Shown: one piece after another, positions 1 through 6,385 of the stretch
Layout: the number at the start of each line of letters is the position of its first letter
How positions within the stretch are numbered: the first letter of the stretch is position 1
Assembly: GCA_937860195.1 (NCBI GenBank)
Contig: CALMBN010000175.1
Coordinates: 1-6,614, forward strand
DNA: 6,614 nt
Reading direction: 5' to 3'
Origin: an uncultured Novosphingobium sp.
GTDB taxonomy: Bacteria; Pseudomonadota; Alphaproteobacteria; Sphingomonadales; Sphingomonadaceae
Translations under genes and position numbers: made by a program
Notes under the pieces: generated by a model
Told to the model about the DNA's origin: nothing
Seen by the model: the letters and a program-made list of their open reading frames with translations, nothing else
Database searches by the model: none

Positions 1-524
1 TCCGGATTGTCGCCCGATGAAAACGGGATGGGGCTTATGCCGCCCTCGGCCGGCAGGTGCTGCACCATGATCGCCCCGGCCCGCCAATGGGTGGTTTTTT
101 CTCCCCGCGCCAGCAGCGGCCCGGAAACCAGGCGCAGCCGCGTCGGGATCTGCTCCGATTGCTTGAAATAAGTATCCGCCGCCGAAGCAAGCGTCGTTCC
201 GTCCAGCGGCACGATGCCCTGATAGCGCTCCATGTCCGAGCCCTGGTCCACCGTCATCGCCAGATAGCCCTTGCCCAGCAAATCCTGCTGGGTAGGTACG
301 GTGAGCGCATCCAGCTTCTTCCTGTTGAAGCGGGCGTAACCGCGCACCCCGTCGGGTGACATGAAATCTGCCACGATCATGTCAACCGGGCCATCAGTCT
401 TTGTCTGCAGGATAAACTTGCCTTCGAATTTCAGCGTGGCGCCCAGCATGGCGGTAAGCGCAATGGCCTCGGCGAGCAGGGCGGAAACCACCGGCGGATA
501 ATCATGGCGCTGCACGATGTCATC
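1..524 (-). CDS. hslO: Hsp33 family redox-regulated chaperone, fragment (both ends missing)
   Basis: The minus strand is open from about 524 down to the left edge and reads as the N-terminal chaperone domain of Hsp33, a cytoplasmic holdase activated by oxidation. In order I see RHDYPPVV, LLAEAIALTAMLG, LKFEGKFILQTKTDGPVDM, GVRGYARF, the GKGYLAMTVDQG strand, YQGIVPL and TYFKQSEQIPTRL, then AGAIMVQHLPAEGG. These match the order and spacing in E. coli Hsp33 (HDYPQPV, ATLKFDGDITVQ, RGVARV, ERYQGVVGL, YFMRSEQLPTRL, GGMLLQVMP). The C-terminal zinc-binding cysteines that make the protein a redox switch would lie left of position 1. About 30-35 N-terminal residues expected before HDYP are absent. Upstream of about 524 the frame stays open but is antisense to the nitronate monooxygenase fragment and shows no Hsp33 similarity. 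No start codon can be assigned, so I give the approximate end of homology. Family assignment is confident; the truncation is inferred from family length. Confidence 0.88.
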
Positions 525-530
525 AATGAT
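504..530. other. Head-to-head breakpoint between truncated hslO and truncated NMO
   Basis: Read on plus, this stretch gives MALHDVIND, the expected nitronate monooxygenase motif. Read on minus, it gives IIDDIVQRHD, which fits the Hsp33 segment just before HDYP. The 15 bases at 507-521 satisfy both proteins at once, and the shared part may be somewhat longer. Left of it only hslO makes sense; right of it only NMO does. Each gene loses its own N terminus exactly here. This is the signature of joining at a short inverted homology, either in the cell or in an assembly graph. Confidence 0.7.
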
Positions 531-1112
531 CGCTTCGCGCACAAGGCTATCGAAAAGGGGGCGGACGGCCTCATTCCAGTGGCGGCAGGCGCTGGCGGGC
601 ATGCTGGCGTGACCTCGCCGTTCGCGTTGATGCGCGAAATCCGCGAATGGTTTGACGGGCCGGTGGCGCTGTCGGGTTCTATTGCGCATGGCGCGTCGGT
701 GCTGGCGGCGCAGGCTATGGGCGCGGATCTTGCCTATATCGGCAGCGCGTTTATCGCGACCAAAGAGGCCAATGCGGTCGATGCTTACAAGGACAATATC
801 GTCCAGGCGCAGGCGTCGGATATTGTCTATTCGGACCTGTTCACCGGCGTCAGCGGCAATTATCTGCGGCAGTCGATCGAGCGCGCGGGCATGGACCCGA
901 ACAATTTGCCCAAGGGGGATATCTCGACAATGAATTTCGGTTCGGGTGGCAATAGCGAGGCCAAGGCGTGGAAGGACATCTGGGGTTCGGGTCAGGGGAT
1001 CGGCGCGGTGAAAGCGGTTGAATCTGTGGCGGACCGGGTTGACCGGCTTGAGGCCGAATACAACACCGCGCGGGCAGAGCTGGCGGCGAAGGCGCGGATG
1101 GCTTTGGCCTAA
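504..1112 (+). pseudogene. Nitronate monooxygenase (2-nitropropane dioxygenase family), N-terminally truncated
   Basis: The frame encodes 202 residues that match the C-terminal part of class I nitronate monooxygenases, FMN enzymes of the TIM-barrel 2-nitropropane dioxygenase family that oxidise nitronates. Visible motifs are LHDV (3-6), GADGLI (19-24), the FMN-phosphate and active-site segment GAGGHAG (29-35, with the conserved His at 33), ALSGSI (55-60), MGADLAYIGSAFIAT (72-86), SDIVYSDLFTGVSGNYL (105-121) and AWKDIWGSGQGIG (155-167). Family members are usually about 320-350 residues, so some 120-130 N-terminal residues, including the first half of the barrel, are missing. The ATG at 504 falls inside the homologous region and has no convincing ribosome-binding site, so it is probably not a true start. 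Upstream the sequence switches abruptly to antisense hslO. As it stands the fragment should not fold into a working barrel. It may be a genuine gene remnant or the product of misassembly. No internal stop or frameshift is visible. Confidence 0.85.
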
Positions 1113-1316
1113 GGGAGAAAAGGGGGTTCACGCAGAGATCGCAGAGGAAGAAGTTGGAAGGGCGCAAAGGGGTTGTGATTGGGCCGGAGGCCCCTTCCTC
1201 ATCAGAGGGCGCGTTGGACGGATTACTTCGAGTAGAAAGGCGGCTTCGCCGAGAGCGTCACGTCTTTGCGCCCTTCCTTTCTCTTTGCGATCTCTGCGCG
1301 AACCCCCTTCTCCCTT
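1111..1316. repeat. Large imperfect inverted repeat in the intergenic spacer
   Basis: The left arm (1111-1169) and the reverse complement of the right arm (1264-1316) align over their whole length, with about five mismatches and two short gaps. Both carry AAGGGAGA, AGGGGGTTC, CGCAGAGATCGCA and GGAAGGGCGCAAAG. The left arm contains CGCAGAG twice, nine bases apart. The 94-nt loop holds two small hairpins (GGGCC/GGCCC at 1181-1193 and a GCGGCTTCGCCG-type stem near 1240-1252). The element fills nearly all of the 213-base spacer between the NMO fragment and the convergent AHH gene. A T-run (1315-1319) follows the right arm on plus, so it may also end transcription of the plus-strand gene. There is no open reading frame of note inside and no transposase. 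CGCAGAG-type intergenic repeats are common in bacterial genomes from memory; their origin is unclear to me. Confidence 0.8.
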
Positions 1317-1325
1317 TTTAGATGC

Positions 1326-1874
1326 CTAAACCGCAGGCTCCGTCGTCGGCCAGAGCAGGTTGGCCATCGCGTCAAGCTCTGAGAAGTCAACTGCACTGCG
1401 GAACGGATCGCGGCGGTTGAGTGTCAGGCGGTGGTGCTGGTCAAGCAGTTGGCGGCGCAGATTCTGTTGCAACTGGCGCAGCCCCTCCAGCGCCTCCATC
1501 AGTGCCACTTCGGGCGCGAGCGGGCGGCGGGCGGACCAGCTGGCCTCGATCAGCCCAACCCGCTCGATCACCAGCGCATTGTAATCGCGGTGCGGGCCCC
1601 GGTGCAGCGGCAGACCGATCCGCAGCGCCGCAGTGTCATTGGCGGGGAGCAGCAGACCGTTGCTGCGGAAATCGTCAAAATGCAGCCGCTCCCGCCCAAC
1701 CGCATCGAGCAAGGGGTGAAAGCACGATTGGGTCAGGATCTGGCGCGGCAGGATATGGTGGCGCTGCAGCCCCGGCTCGTACCCCGGCTGATCGCGGCGA
1801 TTTACTGCACGAAAGACAAGGCGCTGGCGTTGCGGGATCAGAGCGCTTTGGCCCGACCGGGTCTGGTCAGCCAC
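1326..1874 (-). CDS. AHH-motif nuclease-like protein (HNH/Endo VII superfamily)
   Basis: This is a 182-residue protein from a GTG start. Its core carries LQRHHILPRQ (His-His at about residues 39-40), FDDFRSNGLLLP (about 66-77) and GLPLHRGPHRDYN (about 87-99). This HH...N...H..H arrangement is that of AHH proteins in the HNH/Endonuclease VII superfamily, whose histidines and asparagine form a metal-dependent DNA- or RNA-cutting site. The second half is helical with charged runs (LRQLQQNLRRQLL) and ends in NRRDP and a DFSELDAMANLLW tail. There is no signal peptide, secretion domain or neighbouring immunity gene of known type, so it looks like a stand-alone cytoplasmic protein rather than a polymorphic toxin tip. 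The GTG at 1874 has GGAGG four bases upstream. A TTG at 1904, three bases after the preceding stop, would add ten residues but lacks a usable ribosome site. It is last in a four-gene minus-strand cluster. The substrate is unknown and activity is inferred from the motif only. Confidence 0.8.
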   Translation of the reverse strand: MADQTRSGQSALIPQRQRLVFRAVNRRDQPGYEPGLQRHHILPRQILTQSCFHPLLDAVGRERLHFDDFRSNGLLLPANDTAALRIGLPLHRGPHRDYNALVIERVGLIEASWSARRPLAPEVALMEALEGLRQLQQNLRRQLLDQHHRLTLNRRDPFRSAVDFSELDAMANLLWPTTEPAV

Positions 1875-1878
1875 ACCG

Positions 1879-1883
1879 CCTCC
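1879..1883 (-). promoter_or_regulatory. Ribosome-binding site that decides the AHH gene start
   Basis: On the minus strand GGAGG lies four bases before the GTG at 1874, inside the longer TTG-initiated frame. It is the only good Shine-Dalgarno match near the 5' end and favours GTG 1874 over TTG 1904. The spacing is slightly short, so the choice is probable, not certain. Confidence 0.5.
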
Positions 1884-1907
1884 AGCGCCTGCTTCGCCAC
1901 CCAACCC

Positions 1908-2765
1908 TCACCGCGGGAACGAGACCCGGAGTTGTCGGCCATGATTTATCGGTTCGACCCGCAGCGGCTCACCCTCTGGCCCGAGATAGGACATCGCTGA
2001 TGTCAGCGGTCCGGTTTCAATCAGCGAATGGATCAGCCGCACCGCAATCCGCGCAATCGCGGCCGGGGCCAGCCGCCTGTCCGGCTCAAACCGCAGTTCT
2101 TGCCCGATCAGAAACCCAAGCCCGGCCGAAATCATCGATCCGTCATCGTTGCGCTGGAGCGAGGTCAGTCCGAGCGCCGGGAAGGCCCCGCCGCCAATCC
2201 ATTCCTCAACCACCCCGCGGAAATACTTGGGTGCCATCCAGCATTGTGCTGGCTGCCAATGCGCAGCAATCAGCCCGGGCAAGTGACCCAATTCCGCCCC
2301 CAGACCAGCGAGTATGCGGACAACCGGCAGCAAACCGCTTCCTTCAACCAGGTGCGGTGCGGGTCGGAGTGAGATTGCCTCTCCCCCCGGCACGTCATGC
2401 AACCCAAGCAGCGCGCCAGTACCAGGGTGCTGGGCCGGATCACCCGGCGCGAGCCCATGGCAATCAAAGGTCAGCCCGGCAGCGAGTAGTTCCACCCAGT
2501 CTTCCCCGGCATCAGGAATATGGCTTAGCACAAACGGGACCGACTTGAGCGAACGACCCGCCAAGCCGGCGAGCGCCTCCAGCCCAGGCCGTTGCCCTTC
2601 CGCATAGATCAGCGACAGAATTGCACCTGCCGTCTGCTCATTCTTGCCAGCCGCGTCGGCGATGACTGCTTCCCCTGAAATACTGTCACTCGATTCCGGG
2701 CATCTGGCATCTTTCCAAGCTATTAGTCGAGTCCTTGAGCGGCAATTCAGCCCAGAATGGAGCAA
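1908..2765 (-). CDS. Conserved-looking hypothetical protein, function unknown
   Basis: The frame gives up to 285 residues. I do not recognise a named domain. From about residue 45 on it looks like a soluble alpha/beta protein: AGAILSLIYAEGQRP, VPFVLSHIPDAGEDWVELLAAGLTFD, LLPVVRILAGLGAELGHLPG, HWQPAQCWMAPKYFRGVVEEWIGGGAFPALGLTSL, SAGLGFLIGQELRFEP and ARIAVRLIHSLIE. There is no signal peptide or membrane span. The tryptophan-rich central block (HWQPAQCWM, EEWIGGGAFP) looks like a conserved core. The first 45 residues are atypical and rich in Arg, Ser and Cys. The only start before the core is a TTG at 2765 with no clear ribosome site; an ATG near 2650 lies in another frame. The true start is therefore doubtful, and a frameshift or an unusual start is possible. 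The stop lies 33 bases before the AHH start (3 before the alternative TTG), and the 5' end is 16 bases after the flavodoxin stop, so it is probably co-transcribed with both. Confidence 0.72.
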   Translation of the reverse strand: MLHSGLNCRSRTRLIAWKDARCPESSDSISGEAVIADAAGKNEQTAGAILSLIYAEGQRPGLEALAGLAGRSLKSVPFVLSHIPDAGEDWVELLAAGLTFDCHGLAPGDPAQHPGTGALLGLHDVPGGEAISLRPAPHLVEGSGLLPVVRILAGLGAELGHLPGLIAAHWQPAQCWMAPKYFRGVVEEWIGGGAFPALGLTSLQRNDDGSMISAGLGFLIGQELRFEPDRRLAPAAIARIAVRLIHSLIETGPLTSAMSYLGPEGEPLRVEPINHGRQLRVSFPR

Positions 2766-2781
2766 TCTTTCAGTCAGAGTA

Positions 2782-3255
2782 TCAGAAGATGCCTTGTTCG
2801 AGCCCCGCTGCCATTGCCGAACCGAGTTCTTCAGCCGCCGCGAGTATTTCTGCGGGAACTGTCTTTTCGGCTAGAATCAGCTCTGGTGTCTGTGCGTGGA
2901 TCATTGCGATCAAAGGTTCAGCGACGCGCCTCAGCCGCCAGCCGGTGACAATCCGGTCAAGTTGCGCCTCTGCGCCATGCCCATCGCTGCCCGCTGCGAT
3001 GACCGTGCCATAGGCCCGCCCTTCGATCCGTCCGAGCAACGGATAATAGAGGCGATCGAACATCTCTTTCATCGTGCCGCTCAATGTGCCGAGATTTTCC
3101 GGGCAGACAAAGAGATACCCGGAAGCGGTCAGCAAATCGTCAGCCTGCACTTGTTCTGCCGCAAGCAGCCGGACGGTCGGTCCAGCTCCGCGAGCGGCAG
3201 CCCGGGCAAGTGCATGGCTGGCCCCGGTCCGGCTGTGCCAGACGATCGCCAACAC
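2782..3255 (-). CDS. Small flavodoxin-fold protein (NAD(P)H-dependent FMN reductase/WrbA-like)
   Basis: The product is a 157-residue cytoplasmic protein with the flavodoxin-like fold. A beta strand (LAIVW) leads into the FMN-phosphate loop HSRTGAS (7-13). The segment CPENLGTLSGTMKEMFDRLYY (51-71) resembles the flavin-contacting loop and helix of WrbA-type proteins (GNMSGQMK...), and AAGSDGHGAEAQLD (87-100) corresponds to the third FMN loop. At 157 residues it is shorter than WrbA (about 200) and nearer to flavodoxin length. It probably binds FMN and moves electrons, but the partner is unknown. The GTG start at 3255 directly follows the TGA of the upstream exported-protein gene with no intervening base. 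AAGGA lies seven bases before the start, within the end of that gene. This predicts translational coupling. The TGA stop is 16 bases before the next gene. Fold assignment is confident; the specific reaction is not. Confidence 0.85.
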   Translation of the reverse strand: MLAIVWHSRTGASHALARAAARGAGPTVRLLAAEQVQADDLLTASGYLFVCPENLGTLSGTMKEMFDRLYYPLLGRIEGRAYGTVIAAGSDGHGAEAQLDRIVTGWRLRRVAEPLIAMIHAQTPELILAEKTVPAEILAAAEELGSAMAAGLEQGIF

Positions 3256-4458
3256 TCAGCAGTCCTTGCCCAGCACGCCTTTGACGATCCCGCCGAACCC
3301 GCCTTTCTTCTTGCATTTGGGTTGTTCGCCCGGCCCCTGCTGTTGCTGCCCCATCTGGCTCATGCCTGGCATGTCCATCCAGCCGGTCATCGAGCGGTGC
3401 CGGACCCGCGCCGTCCATTGCAGATTCCACGCCGCTTTGGGATCGGCAGGGCGCGCTGGATAGGCGAAGTTTTCTTCGGGACCGAAGGCCGTCAGCATCC
3501 CCATCCGGAAATCGGGCCCGGCGGCGCGGACCTCAGCCGGGATCGTGCATTGGGTTACGGCAGGAGCCAAAACTGTCCGGTCCCGCACCAGACCAGCGAC
3601 CTGAGCCGGGCTGAGCCAATCCGACAGCCCGCCACCGAACTGGCGGCTGGCGCTGCTGGTCCACATCACCATGTCGCCCATTTCGCCATTCGGAGTCATC
3701 TTTCCGCCGAACTGAAAGGCAAGATAGCCGGTTGCATCGGGCACCGCATTCCAGCGGACCAGGCTCGAACCGCTGGCCTGCTCGGTCGCGGTGGATTGAA
3801 GCGGAGCCATGAAATCCTTGGCGAGCGAGAACGTGATCTCGGGCGAGTAATTTCCCGCAACCCGGTGCGCGCCGATCAGCGAACTGTCAGACTTGACGAA
3901 CTTGCGGTCCTCGCTCGGCCAGCGAGCGAAGGTCTTGCTGTTCTGCAAGGTTGGCCCCCAGTCGCGAATGATCGTGCTGGTCCACAGCCCTGGCGGCATT
4001 TGGCCAGCAGCAATCCGGGCCAGATCGATGACCACCGGCTGACCTTTCGGAGCATGCTCGCCGCAACCCCAAAATACCAGAATTCTGCCCTTGGGCTTTT
4101 GCGGCAATTCATCGGTGCCGCCGCGCTCTTCCTTGGGTGTCATCAACGCGACCGATTTTCCGAGCTTGGCCCCGGCGGGCATGAAGTGATCCGCCTTGGG
4201 ACCGCCCTTGGCAGGGAGATCACTTGAACCAAGTCGCAGATAAAGCTCCTTGGCTAGTTTGTTGCCCCCGCCGCCGAAAGCCATCGACAGCGCGCTCCCC
4301 CCGCCGCCCATCGCGGCAAAGCCCGATAGCGTCCCTGCCCGCATGTCATAGCGCGCAACCGGCCCGGTGGTCGGCCCACGCTGCTGGGCAATGACAGGGA
4401 TGGCGATAAGCGCAGCTACACTTGCGCCAAGAAATATGGATCGGCGACGATTGGCCAT
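3256..4458 (-). CDS. Exported hypothetical protein with signal peptide
   Basis: The protein has 400 residues and begins with an N-terminal export signal: NRRRS, then a hydrophobic run (IFLGASVAALIAIPVIA) with likely cleavage after A24 (VIA/QQ). RRRSIF also loosely fits the Z-R-R-x-hydrophobic-hydrophobic Tat pattern, so Sec or Tat is open. The mature part starts with a glycine-rich stretch (GGGGSALSMAFGGGG, 51-65). A larger domain follows with GRILVFWGCGEH (124-135), GLWTSTIIRDWGPT (157-170), VRWNAVPDATGYLAFQFGG (234-252), MVMWTSSASRQFGGGLSDWL (263-282) and a Trp-rich end (AAWNLQWTARVRHRSMTGW, 342-360). The C terminus is low-complexity: MGQQQQGPG, then a Lys/Gly tail with CKKKGGFGG and a final Cys at 400. 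WNAVPDATGY resembles the start of a fibronectin-III-type repeat. I do not recognise the family; periplasmic or outer-surface location is inferred. ATG 4458 is chosen for its AGGAGG at eight bases and the signal peptide; the open frame further upstream crosses the promoter region and recJ antisense. First gene of the minus-strand cluster. Confidence 0.82.
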   Translation of the reverse strand: MANRRRSIFLGASVAALIAIPVIAQQRGPTTGPVARYDMRAGTLSGFAAMGGGGSALSMAFGGGGNKLAKELYLRLGSSDLPAKGGPKADHFMPAGAKLGKSVALMTPKEERGGTDELPQKPKGRILVFWGCGEHAPKGQPVVIDLARIAAGQMPPGLWTSTIIRDWGPTLQNSKTFARWPSEDRKFVKSDSSLIGAHRVAGNYSPEITFSLAKDFMAPLQSTATEQASGSSLVRWNAVPDATGYLAFQFGGKMTPNGEMGDMVMWTSSASRQFGGGLSDWLSPAQVAGLVRDRTVLAPAVTQCTIPAEVRAAGPDFRMGMLTAFGPEENFAYPARPADPKAAWNLQWTARVRHRSMTGWMDMPGMSQMGQQQQGPGEQPKCKKKGGFGGIVKGVLGKDC

Positions 4459-4466
4459 GGCTGTTT

Positions 4467-4472
4467 CCTCCT
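4467..4472 (-). promoter_or_regulatory. Strong Shine-Dalgarno for the exported-protein gene
   Basis: On minus this reads AGGAGG, a perfect Shine-Dalgarno, eight bases before the ATG at 4458. It fixes the start of the first gene in the leftward cluster and rules out the longer upstream frame. Confidence 0.8.
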
Positions 4473-4487
4473 GATCGTGTTCTTGCC

Positions 4488-4520
4488 AGCATAGCAGCGC
4501 CGCGAAATGAGAATTGTCAA
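4488..4520 (-). promoter_or_regulatory. Possible promoter of the leftward four-gene cluster
   Basis: On minus, TGCTATGCT (4488-4496) is an extended -10-like element about 30 bases before the ATG at 4458. TTGACA (4515-4520) is a perfect -35 hexamer, but it sits 21 bases away, longer than the usual 16-19. Either the promoter uses the extended -10 alone or another -10 is used. The -35 lies inside the palindrome at 4512-4532, so a protein bound there could block it. This is a sequence-based guess. Confidence 0.35.
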
Positions 4521-4532
4521 TTATCGACAATT
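4512..4532. promoter_or_regulatory. Palindromic operator-like site between the divergent genes
   Basis: AATTGTC (4512-4518) and its reverse complement GACAATT (4526-4532) flank a 7-base AT-rich spacer, giving a 21-base site in an otherwise GC-rich region. It lies between recJ and the leftward cluster and overlaps a TTGACA on the minus strand. Size and symmetry fit a dimeric repressor site. No regulator gene is in the window, and a weak RNA hairpin is an alternative reading. Confidence 0.4.
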
Positions 4533-4582
4533 TCAAGGCCCTGCCCTTTCCCGCTTGACCGGGCTCGGCTAACCACCTGGCA

Positions 4583-6364
4583 ATGTCCGCCCCAAACGCA
4601 TCAATCCTGGGCTTCGATCGGTCCATTTCCGGCAAAGTCTGGCGCTGGCGCGGCGGTAACATGGATCTTGGCGGCGGCACGCTGGACCACGATCTGGTCG
4701 CACAATTGCTTTTGGCCCGAGGTGTTCGGGCTGACGATCTGGAGCGGCACCGCAATCCTTCGCTCCGCGCGTTTCTGCCCGATCCGTCGTTGTTCAAGGA
4801 TATGGACGTGGCAGCCGAACGGCTCGCCCAGGCCGTGCTGACCAAGGAATCTGTAACCGTTTATGGCGACTATGATGTCGATGGTGCGACCAGCGCGGCC
4901 CTGCTGATCCGGCTGCTTCGCGATCTGGGGCACGAGGCCCGCTATTACATTCCGGACCGTCTGCTTGAAGGCTACGGCCCTTCTGGCACCGCATTGGTCA
5001 AACTGGCCGAGGAAGGCTCAAGCCTGATCGTTACCGTCGATTGCGGGGCGATGGCCCATGAAGCGCTGGACATGGCCCGAGCCGCCGGGGTGGACGTGGT
5101 GGTGGTCGATCATCACAAATGCGCCGCCGTGCTTCCGTGCGCGGTTGCGCTGGTCAATCCCAACCGGCTTGACGAAGTCGACGAAGCGGCGGCGCACGGG
5201 CATCTTGCCGCAGTGGGCGTTGCTTTCCTGCTCGCAATCGCGTTGATCCGGGTGCTGCGCAAGCGGGATTTCTTTGTGGATCGGCCCGAGCCTGATTTGT
5301 TTGCGCTGCTCGATGTGGTTGCGCTTGGCACGGTTGCCGATGTCGCGGCGTTGCACGGGCTCAACCGGGCTTTCGTGGCACAGGGCCTGAAGGTCATGGC
5401 CAAGCGTGAAAGCGTTGGCATGTCGGCGCTGATCGATGCCAGCCGCCTGACCCGCTCGCCGACCTGCAGCGACCTTGGCTTCGCGCTGGGCCCGCGCATC
5501 AACGCCGGGGGCCGGGTTGGAGAATCGACGCTCGGTGTGCGGCTACTGACCACGCAGGATCCGGATGAGGCCCGCGCCATTGCGGCCCAGCTTTCGGTGC
5601 TCAACGAAGAGCGCCGCGGGATCGAAGCCGTGGTGCAAGAAGCCGCCGAGGCGCAGATCAGTGCCCAGCACAACCGTGCGGTGCTGACGTTGGCCGGGCG
5701 AGGCTGGCACCCCGGGGTGATCGGGATCGTCGCCGGACGGATCAAGGAAAAGACTGGCAAGCCAACGCTGGTGATCGCGCTCGATGCCGATGAAGCCGGA
5801 AACGGCAAGGGTTCTGGCCGCTCCATCGCCGGGGTCGACCTTGGTGCGGCAATTATCGCCGCGCGCGAGCATGGCTTGTTGATCGCGGGCGGCGGACACG
5901 CGATGGCGGCCGGATTGACGATTGATCCGGCGCGGCTCGACGAGCTGGCTGATTGGCTGGACGCGCGGCTTGGCGTGACGGTTCGTGCAGCCATGACCAA
6001 TCAGGCCATGCTGCTTGACCTTGCCATTGCGCCCGGCGGCTTGTCGCCGGCACTGGTCGATAGCCTTGAGAGTGCCGGACCATACGGGATGGGCTGGCCG
6101 GGGCCGCGTGTAGCGGTGGGGCCGGTGCGAATGGTCAAGGCTGATCTGGTCGGCACCGATCATGTCCGCCTGATCGTGCGTGGCGACGATGGAGCCAGCT
6201 TCAAGGGGATCGCCTTTCGCGCGGCCAGCACCGAACTGGGACAAACCCTGCTCCACGCGACCCATCACCGCCGTTTGTGGCTGGCCGGGCGGGCCAGGAT
6301 CGATGACTGGTCCAACCGACCGCAGGCCGAGCTGCATGTCGATGATGCCGCCTTCATCGATTAG
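4583..6364 (+). CDS. recJ: Single-stranded-DNA-specific exonuclease RecJ
   Basis: RecJ degrades single-stranded DNA 5' to 3' in RecF-pathway recombination and in mismatch and base-excision repair, in the cytoplasm. The 593-residue protein has the usual length and all domains in order. In the DHH phosphoesterase domain I see YGDYDVDG (94-101), TVDCGA (151-156), VVVDHH (173-178) and ALGTVADV (247-254). RINAGGRVGE (305-314) precedes the connecting helix. The DHHA1 domain carries GWHPGVIGIVAGRIKE (374-389), GSGRS (410-414) and AGGGHAMAAGL (435-445). The C-terminal OB-like domain includes YGMGWPGPRVAVGP (501-514). The metal-binding Asp and His residues are present, so it should be active. ATG 4583 is preferred because the residues after it (WRWRGGNMDLG, 20-30) look like the normal family N terminus. 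No good Shine-Dalgarno precedes it. It is transcribed away from the exported-protein cluster across a 124-base gap, and is followed by tRNA-Glu genes on the same strand. Confidence 0.97.
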   Translation: MSAPNASILGFDRSISGKVWRWRGGNMDLGGGTLDHDLVAQLLLARGVRADDLERHRNPSLRAFLPDPSLFKDMDVAAERLAQAVLTKESVTVYGDYDVDGATSAALLIRLLRDLGHEARYYIPDRLLEGYGPSGTALVKLAEEGSSLIVTVDCGAMAHEALDMARAAGVDVVVVDHHKCAAVLPCAVALVNPNRLDEVDEAAAHGHLAAVGVAFLLAIALIRVLRKRDFFVDRPEPDLFALLDVVALGTVADVAALHGLNRAFVAQGLKVMAKRESVGMSALIDASRLTRSPTCSDLGFALGPRINAGGRVGESTLGVRLLTTQDPDEARAIAAQLSVLNEERRGIEAVVQEAAEAQISAQHNRAVLTLAGRGWHPGVIGIVAGRIKEKTGKPTLVIALDADEAGNGKGSGRSIAGVDLGAAIIAAREHGLLIAGGGHAMAAGLTIDPARLDELADWLDARLGVTVRAAMTNQAMLLDLAIAPGGLSPALVDSLESAGPYGMGWPGPRVAVGPVRMVKADLVGTDHVRLIVRGDDGASFKGIAFRAASTELGQTLLHATHHRRLWLAGRARIDDWSNRPQAELHVDDAAFID

Positions 6365-6385
6365 CCTGAACTTGGGCTTTGCCCC

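Noticed and set aside
57..359. A 100-residue plus-strand frame
   Set aside because: It is fully antisense to the well-supported Hsp33 fragment and has no recognisable features.
1111..1316. Insertion sequence or MITE with target duplication
   Set aside because: The inverted repeat is real, but I see no transposase and no clear flanking direct repeat, so I list it only as a repeat.
1421..2548. A 375-residue plus-strand frame
   Set aside because: It is antisense to the AHH and unknown-protein genes, rich in Ala, Pro, Arg and Gln as expected of a GC-rich shadow frame, and shows no domain.
2896..4227. A 443-residue plus-strand frame
   Set aside because: It is antisense to the flavodoxin and exported-protein genes, which have clear motifs and a signal peptide; the composition is that of a shadow frame.
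4459..4845. N-terminal extension of 129 residues for the exported protein
   Set aside because: It would overlap recJ and the promoter region and bury the signal peptide. AGGAGG before ATG 4458 marks the true start.
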